A DNA stretch of 6,043 nt from Geodermatophilaceae bacterium (GTDB lineage: Bacteria > Actinomycetota > Actinomycetes > Mycobacteriales > Geodermatophilaceae), in NCBI GenBank assembly GCA_013812385.1, contig JACCTM010000020.1, positions 1 through 6,043 of the forward strand. Direction: 5' to 3'. Numbering within the stretch: position 1 is the first letter of the stretch; every line of letters begins with the position of its first letter. A program made the position numbers and the translations under genes. Positions 1-4,252 of this stretch are shown piece after piece. The notes beneath the pieces were generated by a model. The model did not search any database. It was not told where the DNA came from and saw only the letters and a list, made by a program, of their open reading frames with translations.

Positions 1-69
1 GCATGGGCGCGCCTCTCTCCCATATTGCGCACGCGCATTGATCTACATGACAGTGAAAGGTCCGGTTCC

Positions 70-666
70 ATGGCGCCAATGCGGCCGCTACCGTTTGCAC
101 CAATTTCCACCGTATTGGATTTCGCCGAGCTTCGCACTGGATCGGCTCGACGGCTGGAGCTGTGGAATCTTGATCCGCGGTCGAGTGGCGGGGCCCGACT
201 AAGTTACATTGTTCTGTCGGAATTCTCAGAGCCGGGCGGCGCACCTTCCGCAATGGTCACCACTCGGATGTGGCGGACACCCGACAATGACATCGACTCT
301 GCCACTGGCACTGGGCGGTTGGTGCCCGCAGCAGAACTCTCGATACTGACTATCCCGTTGCACCCCTGGCAGGACGAAGCATCCTACGGCGAAGATCGGC
401 TATCCGTCTCAGCTTCCCTGCTGCGCGCCCTCGAAGCGGAAGATCCTCCCTGGGAGACTGCGGAATGCATCGTTGATGGCATTTCTTTCGAGTGGTGCGT
501 TCTTCGGGGAGGGCGAAACGAATTATGGGTTGGTGAATATCGTGACGCAACTGCATCGATAATCCGCTTCGATACTGCGCCAACAAGCCTCCTCTTACGG
601 TCGCTCAATGAGGCTGAGAAAGTCGCTCTCACTCGTACCGCTGACCCAGTGGGTGGTCATTTTTAA
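70..666 (+). CDS. Hypothetical protein, low-GC orphan
   Basis: I do not recognise this protein; it has 198 residues from ATG 70. The open frame reaches back to TTG 25, but ATG 70 has a purine-rich GAAAGG at 55-60, nine bases upstream, so I prefer it. I see no signal peptide, membrane helix or familiar catalytic motif. The protein is soluble-looking, with alternating hydrophobic and polar stretches that suggest beta structure, and a C-terminal half rich in aromatics (ISFEWCVLRGG, ELWVGEY). Base composition is odd: sampled 60-base lines in the gene are about 47-58% GC, against about 68% in satD, and many codons end in A or T. Acquisition by transfer is a reasonable inference. Downstream is a 130-base regulatory gap, so I treat it as its own unit. 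It is probably a real gene because the frame is long and has a Shine-Dalgarno, but its function is unknown. Confidence 0.62.
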   Translation: MAPMRPLPFAPISTVLDFAELRTGSARRLELWNLDPRSSGGARLSYIVLSEFSEPGGAPSAMVTTRMWRTPDNDIDSATGTGRLVPAAELSILTIPLHPWQDEASYGEDRLSVSASLLRALEAEDPPWETAECIVDGISFEWCVLRGGRNELWVGEYRDATASIIRFDTAPTSLLLRSLNEAEKVALTRTADPVGGHF

Positions 667-722
667 CGACGCTCAGCGATCTTATGGGGTATGTCAAGGC
701 AGGTAGCTGGACCATATAGGGA

Positions 723-768
723 CAAGCCACGTGGCTTGACATCAATCGGACAAGATGTCAACCTTGTC
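723..768. promoter_or_regulatory. Palindrome-rich satD leader with -35-like box
   Basis: There are three nested inverted repeats upstream of satD. CAAGCCACGTGGCTTG (723-738) is a perfect 16-bp palindrome. TTGACATC (736-743) pairs with GATGTCAA (754-761). GACAAG (749-754) pairs with CTTGTC (763-768). The first two share bases 736-738, so as RNA they would exclude each other. TTGACA at 736-741 matches the -35 consensus; the hexamer 17 bases further on (CAACCT, 759-764) is only a weak -10. A repressor binding the palindrome would cover the -35 box. Another half site, ATGTCAAG, lies at 691-698, and a second CACGTG palindrome (ACACGTGT) at 775-782. The operator role is inferred. Confidence 0.45.
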
Positions 769-796
769 TCTCGAACACGTGTCGGCAGGGGGAAGC

Positions 797-1402
797 ATGC
801 TCGCCGTCATGACGATCGACCAACGTGGCAGCCGCCGCGATGTCGACCGAGTGGAGGACCTGCTCAGCACGCTGGTCCCGCAGCAGTTCGACGGCAACGA
901 CGCCGACGGCTGGCTCTTGCCCTTCGAGCGCACCGCCGGCGATGAGGTCCAAGGGGTGCTCACCGATCCGGCGCTCGTGCTGGAGTTGACCCTGCGCTGC
1001 GCCCGGTCGCGGCGCTGGAGCGTGGGCATCGGCCTGGGCTCGATCCGTACCCCGATTCCCGACAGCACGCGCAAGGCTTCTGGCTCCGCGTTCGAGAACG
1101 CGCGGACTGCGGTGAACCGTGCCAAGGGAGCCCTGGACGCTGTCGCCGTCCATGGGCCCGACTCTGCTGCCAGCGGGTATGCCGAGGCGGTGCTGCGCAC
1201 CTTGGCGACGGTGCTGCGCCGCCGGTCCTCGGCGGGATGGCAGGCGGTCGATCTCATCTCCCAGGGCCATACGCAGACAGAGACCGCCGACATCCTGGGC
1301 ATCAGCAAGCAGGCGGTCAGCCAGCGACTGCATGTCGCCTGGTGGTGGCACGAGCAGGCCCTACGCCCGGTCGCCGTGCACCTCTTGGCCGAGGCAGGCT
1401 GA
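797..1402 (+). CDS. satD: SatD family protein with C-terminal helix-turn-helix
   Basis: This is a 201-residue protein resembling the SatD family (named for a streptococcal acid-tolerance locus; biochemical role unclear). The family pattern is visible in order: an N-terminal hydrophobic strand with an Asp and S-R (MLAVMTIDQRGSRR, 1-14), AGDEVQG near 47-53, a WSVGIGLGSI strand near 74-83, and the G-x-AFENAR helix near 96-104. A helix-turn-helix with TETADILGISKQAVSQRL follows near residues 160-177, so it may bind nucleic acid. I chose ATG 797 over the upstream in-frame ATG 755: it has AGGGGG four bases upstream and begins exactly where family homology begins. ATG 755 sits inside an inverted repeat. 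The stop TGA (1400-1402) shares its A with the ATG of the next gene, so the two are coupled. The family assignment is from motif memory, not a search. Confidence 0.78.
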   Translation: MLAVMTIDQRGSRRDVDRVEDLLSTLVPQQFDGNDADGWLLPFERTAGDEVQGVLTDPALVLELTLRCARSRRWSVGIGLGSIRTPIPDSTRKASGSAFENARTAVNRAKGALDAVAVHGPDSAASGYAEAVLRTLATVLRRRSSAGWQAVDLISQGHTQTETADILGISKQAVSQRLHVAWWWHEQALRPVAVHLLAEAG

Positions 1403-1935
1403 TGACGACCGTGGCACTCGCGATCTTGCTCGGCATCGTGCTCGTCGTCTCGTTGACCGGTTGGTGGCAGCCTGCGCCGGTCTTCCCAGCGGTGGCGACA
1501 GCCCTCATGTTCGCGGCGATCGTGGTTGCCTCCAGCATGGATGGCGTCGGCCGGGCGGCGCTGATCGTCTGTACGGCGTTGGCAGTCACCGCTTCGGCAG
1601 CCGGCGGGGGACCGTTGACCGTCGCCATCCTGGCCCGCGCCTCGTACAGCACCGCGCCGCGGATCCGTGAACCCGGCCGGCCGGATCCGACACCGGCCGA
1701 GGACCTGCTTCGCGGTGGCGCCTGGATCGGGACACTCGAGCGCCTCGCGGTGAGTGCCGCGCTGATCGGTGGGTGGCCGGAGGGCATTGCCGTCGCCCTG
1801 GCAGTGAAGGGACTGGCCCGCTATCCGGAACTACGCTCCCCTGGTGCCGGGGCATCCGAGCGCTTCATCATCGGCACCTTCACCAGCGTCTTGTGGGCCG
1901 CGGCCTGTGCGCTCACCGTCCTGCTTCTGCGCTGA
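1402..1935 (+). CDS. Membrane protein, DUF3307-like C-terminus
   Basis: This is a 177-residue integral membrane protein with about five hydrophobic segments, near residues 4-21, 26-45, 50-68, 113-137 and 154-176. A polar Pro/Arg-rich loop (80-105) separates the third and fourth. The C-terminal part (GAWIGTLERLAVSA, then VALAVKGLARY, then ERFIIGTFTS) resembles the conserved tail of DUF3307 membrane proteins (WIG-x-LER, K-x-x-x-R, E-x-x-x-IGT). DUF3307 genes often sit next to satD, as here. The start is fixed by the TGATG overlap with the satD stop; I see no independent promoter. A longer in-frame opening exists upstream but lies inside satD. The substrate, and whether it transports or merely anchors SatD, cannot be told. 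The DUF3307 resemblance is from memory and moderately sure; the membrane nature is clear. Confidence 0.8.
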   Translation: MTTVALAILLGIVLVVSLTGWWQPAPVFPAVATALMFAAIVVASSMDGVGRAALIVCTALAVTASAAGGGPLTVAILARASYSTAPRIREPGRPDPTPAEDLLRGGAWIGTLERLAVSAALIGGWPEGIAVALAVKGLARYPELRSPGAGASERFIIGTFTSVLWAAACALTVLLLR

Positions 1936-1971
1936 GCGCGACCGCGCGCAGCCACTGAATGGCGGTCGCGC
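1936..1971 (+). terminator. GC-rich hairpin after the satD operon
   Basis: GCGCGACCGC (1936-1945) pairs perfectly with GCGGTCGCGC (1962-1971) around a 16-base loop. It starts on the base after the membrane-gene stop. No T-tract follows, so it is not a classical intrinsic terminator. U-less hairpins in this position are common in actinobacteria, and it probably ends or insulates the operon from hicA, whose operators begin six bases later. Confidence 0.5.
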
Positions 1972-1976
1972 CGATC

Positions 1977-2015
1977 GTCTAGCAGATGGACGGTTGCACC
2001 GTCTAGCCAGTAGAC
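1977..2015. promoter_or_regulatory. Tandem inverted-repeat operator of hicAB
   Basis: There are two copies of one 15-base pattern: GTCTA-N5-TGGAC (1977-1991) and GTCTA-N5-TAGAC (2001-2015), 24 bases apart, so close to two helical turns. The flanking bases repeat too (CGTCTAGC in both). A perfect palindrome, GACGGT-TGC-ACCGTC, lies between them at 1989-2003 and overlaps both. A -10-like TAGACT (2011-2016) is inside the second copy, with TGGACG (1987-1992) 18 bases upstream inside the first. Occupancy by a dimeric repressor would block the promoter. The likely ligand is the HicB protein or the HicAB complex, inferred from the usual autoregulation of such operons. Confidence 0.55.
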
Positions 2016-2017
2016 TT

Positions 2018-2251
2018 ATGATCGTGCGAGCGCGCGAAGTCAACGTCAGAATCGAGCGGTTGGGCGGCGTCATATTGCGGCAAGTTGGATCACATCGACG
2101 CTACGCCGAGGACTACGCGTTGCCAGACGGGACCACTGGTCGGGCGGTGACCATCGTGGCGCAGCATCCAGGAGACATTCCGACCGGGACCCTGCGAAAG
2201 ATCGAGAGAGACCTCGAACCGGCGCTGGGAAGGAGATGGCTGACGCGATGA
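2018..2251 (+). CDS. hicA: HicA-type mRNA interferase toxin
   Basis: This is a 77-residue protein with the double-stranded-RNA-binding-like fold pattern of HicA toxins, which cleave mRNA in the cytoplasm. It has an opening helix (REVNVRIERLGGVIL), then the family signature GSHRRY with the catalytic-type His26, a strand carrying VTIVAQH, and the closing DIPTGTLRKIERDLEPALG that matches the usual G-x-L-x-x-I-x-K region. Length fits the family. The start is uncertain. ATG 2018 has no Shine-Dalgarno; GTG 2024 lies 7 bases after a TAGACT -10-like box (2011-2016) and could be a leaderless start, giving 75 residues. The stop overlaps hicB as ATGA, so toxin and antitoxin are coupled. Toxin-first order is standard for hicAB. 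Both the catalytic His and the closing helix look intact, so I read it as functional. Confidence 0.8.
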   Translation: MIVRAREVNVRIERLGGVILRQVGSHRRYAEDYALPDGTTGRAVTIVAQHPGDIPTGTLRKIERDLEPALGRRWLTR

Positions 2252-2700
2252 GCACGTATCGGGTACAGGTGACTCGCGAGGACGGTCGCTGGCTAGCTGA
2301 CGTCGTTGGTCTACGCGGCGCACACACCTACGCCCGCACACTGGCGACGTTGGAGCGCTACGTCCGCGAGGTGATCGTGCTCGCCGCCGATCTCGAGGAA
2401 TCTATGGCCGAGGGCCTTCAGCTCGAGTTCGATATCGCGACTGGTGACCCACAGGTCGATGAGGCCACGGCGGCCGTACGGGATGCGCGATCGGATATGG
2501 CGCTGGCGGCGGGGCGGCTGCAGGAAAACACCTCTCGCACGGCTCGAGCGCTGGTGCAGGCCGGCTGGTCGGTGCGGGATGCGGCGGTGGTGCTCAAGCT
2601 CTCCCCCCAGCGCGTGTCGCAGCTAACGTCCAGCACCGGCGACCGCAGGGCTAAGCCGCGGACTGGCACCGAGCGGGCTGTTGGGACCGCGAATCATTAG
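2248..2700 (+). CDS. hicB: HicB-type antitoxin with C-terminal helix-turn-helix
   Basis: This 150-residue protein would neutralise HicA and probably repress the operon. Residues 1-45 show the HicB fold: a strand (YRVQVTREDGRW), then ADVVGLRGAHTYARTLATLERYVREVI. The GAHTYARTL stretch is diagnostic of this group. Residues 55-72 continue with LQLEFDIATGDPQVD. A helical region (74-103) leads to a helix-turn-helix (GWSVRDAAVVLKLSPQRVSQL, about 106-126), and the last 24 residues are polar and probably disordered. I chose ATG 2248, which forms ATGA with the hicA stop. The in-frame ATG 2236 abuts its AAGGAG with no spacing and would be a poor start; the same AAGGAG lies 12 bases before 2248. The stop TAG (2698-2700) overlaps the convergent dapC stop. 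The HTH rather than ribbon-helix-helix C-terminus is a less common HicB variant. Confidence 0.8.
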   Translation: MSTYRVQVTREDGRWLADVVGLRGAHTYARTLATLERYVREVIVLAADLEESMAEGLQLEFDIATGDPQVDEATAAVRDARSDMALAAGRLQENTSRTARALVQAGWSVRDAAVVLKLSPQRVSQLTSSTGDRRAKPRTGTERAVGTANH

Positions 2701-3797
2701 GCGCCAGGAGGCACGTGCGTGGTCAGTCGCCGAACCGCGGAAGCGACTCGTTCGTCGGTAGCGGTCAGCGCGATCCGTACGTGCTGGTCACCGGCCGGAC
2801 CGTAGAAGGTGCCGGGGGCCACCAGGATCCCCCGCTCGGCGAACCAGTCCACTGTGGACATCGAGTCCGTCTGATGCGTGGCCCAGAGGTACAGTCCGGC
2901 CTCGGAGTGGTCGATCCGGAGTCCGGCACTCAACAGCGCCGCCGTCAGCTGCGCACGCCGGGCCCGATATCGCTCACGCTGCTCGGCGACGTGTGTGTCG
3001 TCCCGGTAGGCGGCCGCCATGGCCGCCTGAATCGGTGCCGGGACGAGCAGGCCGGAGTGCCGCCGCACGTTCCAGACCGTACGGATCAAGGCGGGGTCAC
3101 CGACGATCAGACCGGCGCGGTAGCCGGCCAGGTTGGACCGCTTGGACAGCGAATGCACCGCCAGAACCCCGGTCTGTGAGTCACCGACGACGTTGGGATG
3201 CAGGATGCTGACGGGCTCGGCCGACCAGCCCAATTCGACGTAGCACTCGTCGGCCACGATCGGCACGGAGAAGGTCCTGCCCCAGGCCACCCAGCGTTGG
3301 AGCTCGGTCGCGGCCAGCACCGCTCCGTGCGGGTTAGCCGGTGAGTTCAGCCAGACCAGGCTGATCCCCGCCGAGTCCTCCGGTGGGGACACCGCTCGCC
3401 GTACCTGCGCTCCAGCCAGCAGTGCACCGACCTCGTAGGTGGGGTAGGAAAGTTCCGGGATCAGCACCGTCGAGCCGCGTTCGATGCCGAGCACCGTCGG
3501 CAGCCACGCCACCGTCTCCTTGGAGCCGATCGTCGGAAGGATCGAATCCATAACCGCGCGTACGCCCAACCGGCGCTGCAGCCAATCAGCGGCAGCCGTA
3601 CGAAACTCTGCAGTGCCCAGCGCCGTGGGGTAGCCGGGCGCGTTCGAGTGTGCGGCCAAGGCGGAGGCGATGAACGGCGGAGTCGGGTCGACCGGCGTTC
3701 CCATCGACAGGTCGACGAGTCCCTCCGGGTGTCGCTCGGCTCGATCTCGAGCCGCAGCCAGACTGTCCCAGGGGAAGTCCGGGAGGTTCAGCGACAG
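2697..3797 (-). CDS. dapC: Succinyldiaminopimelate transaminase, start codon unclear
   Basis: This is a PLP-dependent fold-type I aminotransferase that makes N-succinyl-LL-2,6-diaminopimelate precursors for lysine and peptidoglycan, of the actinobacterial DapC type. Numbering from ATG 3704, motifs in order are MGTPVDPTPP (1-10), GYPTALG (24-30), NSPANPHG (120-127, substrate/PLP Asn), DECY (152-155), SLSK with Schiff-base Lys188, GYRAG (194-198) and the carboxylate-binding Arg in HVRIALTATDERV. ATG 3704 is the first canonical start. However, the frame continues upstream to 3809 and encodes LNLPDFPWDSLAAARDRAE, then HPEGLVDLS, the conserved N-terminal arm of this family, so translation must begin earlier. 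Codons there include no ATG, GTG or TTG; candidates are CTG 3797, CTG 3791 or ACG 3809, and I list CTG 3797. The gene lies downstream of fdxA on the same strand. Its stop TAA (2697-2699) overlaps the hicB stop. The function is very sure; the start is not. Confidence 0.87.
   Translation of the reverse strand: MSLNLPDFPWDSLAAARDRAERHPEGLVDLSMGTPVDPTPPFIASALAAHSNAPGYPTALGTAEFRTAAADWLQRRLGVRAVMDSILPTIGSKETVAWLPTVLGIERGSTVLIPELSYPTYEVGALLAGAQVRRAVSPPEDSAGISLVWLNSPANPHGAVLAATELQRWVAWGRTFSVPIVADECYVELGWSAEPVSILHPNVVGDSQTGVLAVHSLSKRSNLAGYRAGLIVGDPALIRTVWNVRRHSGLLVPAPIQAAMAAAYRDDTHVAEQRERYRARRAQLTAALLSAGLRIDHSEAGLYLWATHQTDSMSTVDWFAERGILVAPGTFYGPAGDQHVRIALTATDERVASAVRRLTTHVPPGA
3737..3754. repeat. Near-perfect palindrome in the dapC 5' end
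   Basis: CGGCTCGATCTCGAGCCG has 8-bp arms around two bases. In the dapC mRNA it could fold into a tight hairpin 33 bases upstream of ATG 3704 and 43 bases downstream of the CTG 3797 candidate. It is fully coding in the conserved N-terminal arm, so it may be chance in GC-rich DNA. Confidence 0.4.
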
Positions 3798-3798
3798 C

Positions 3799-3864
3799 TC
3801 AGTGCTCGTTCAACGTCAGTGCTCGTTCAACGTCAGTACTCGTTTCAACGTCAGTGCTCGTTCA
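3799..3864. repeat. 17-bp tandem repeat at the fdxA/dapC junction
   Basis: There are four head-to-tail units of TCAGTGCTCGTTCAACG: 3799-3815 and 3816-3832 (identical, 17 bp), 3833-3850 (18 bp, with one substitution and one inserted T), and 3851-3864 (14 bases before divergence). On the coding strand each unit reads GAACGAGCACTGA, that is the fdxA codons for Asn-Glu-His-stop. The last unit is the real fdxA 3' end, so the others look like slippage duplications of it, filling the whole gap up to dapC. The period is not a multiple of three and each unit carries stops. Confidence 0.92.
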
Positions 3865-4177
3865 CCTGCGGCGGCAGCGCCGCGACCAACGGATGGTCCT
3901 TGTCGATGTCCCCGGTCTTGGCCGCCCCGCCGGGTGAACCGAGGTCGTCGAAGAACTCGACGTTGGCGTTGTAGTAGTCCTTCCACTTCTCCGGGGTGTC
4001 GTCCTCGTAGAAGATCGCCTCGACCGGGCAGACCGGCTCACAGGCACCGCAGTCCACGCACTCGTCGGGGTGGATGTAGAGCATCCGCTTGCCGGTATAG
4101 ATGCAGTCGACCGGACACTCGTCGATGCATGCCTTGTCGAGAACATCGACACATGGCTCGGCGATGATGTAGGTCAT
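3851..4177 (-). CDS. fdxA: 7Fe ferredoxin [3Fe-4S][4Fe-4S]
   Basis: This is a 108-residue small acidic cytoplasmic electron carrier. The cysteine spacing is that of seven-iron ferredoxins. Cys9, Cys17 and Cys50 would hold the [3Fe-4S] cluster; Cys21, Cys40, Cys43 and Cys46 the [4Fe-4S] cluster; Cys25 is the extra conserved Cys. The motifs are CIDECPVDCIY and CVDCGACEPVCPVEAI. Residues 55-85 (ending NVEFFDDLGSPGGAAKTG) match the actinobacterial FdxA/FdxC C-terminal extension, which wraps the core. The start is firm: AGGAGG (4184-4189) lies six bases from ATG 4177. The last four residues and stop fall in the tandem repeat. It is followed by dapC on the same strand, an arrangement I recall in actinobacteria such as Mycobacterium, and is divergent from the GNAT gene over 75 bases. 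Its redox partner is not identifiable here. Confidence 0.95.
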   Translation of the reverse strand: MTYIIAEPCVDVLDKACIDECPVDCIYTGKRMLYIHPDECVDCGACEPVCPVEAIFYEDDTPEKWKDYYNANVEFFDDLGSPGGAAKTGDIDKDHPLVAALPPQVNEH

Positions 4178-4208
4178 TGTGCTCCTCCTGCTGGTGCTGC
4201 GGGCTTCC

Positions 4209-4214
4209 TAGTAT
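4209..4214 (+). promoter_or_regulatory. Candidate -10 box for the acetyltransferase gene
   Basis: TAGTAT fits the actinobacterial TAnnnT -10 pattern and would start transcripts near 4221. That leaves a leader of about 32 bases containing the GAAGGGG ribosome site (4239-4245), seven bases from ATG 4253. I see no convincing -35. The complementary strand offers AATACT for fdxA at nearly the same place, so the divergent promoters may overlap. Confidence 0.3.
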
Positions 4215-4252
4215 TGCGTCCCTCAGGCGCAGTTGGGTGAAGGGGTTAGGCA

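Noticed and set aside
755..796. ATG 755 as the satD start
   Set aside because: It lies inside the 754-761 repeat arm and adds 14 residues outside the family homology; ATG 797 has the AGGGGG ribosome site.
742..1308. Long open frames antisense to satD and in its other frames
   Set aside because: They arise from GC-biased codon positions of the real gene, show no domains or ribosome sites, and encode Arg/Ser/Pro-rich low-complexity protein.
2418..2669. Minus-strand frame opposite hicB
   Set aside because: No ribosome site or recognisable domain, and wholly inside a well-supported gene.
3799..3864. CRISPR array
   Set aside because: Units are 17-18 bases, directly adjacent without spacers, and include the fdxA coding end.
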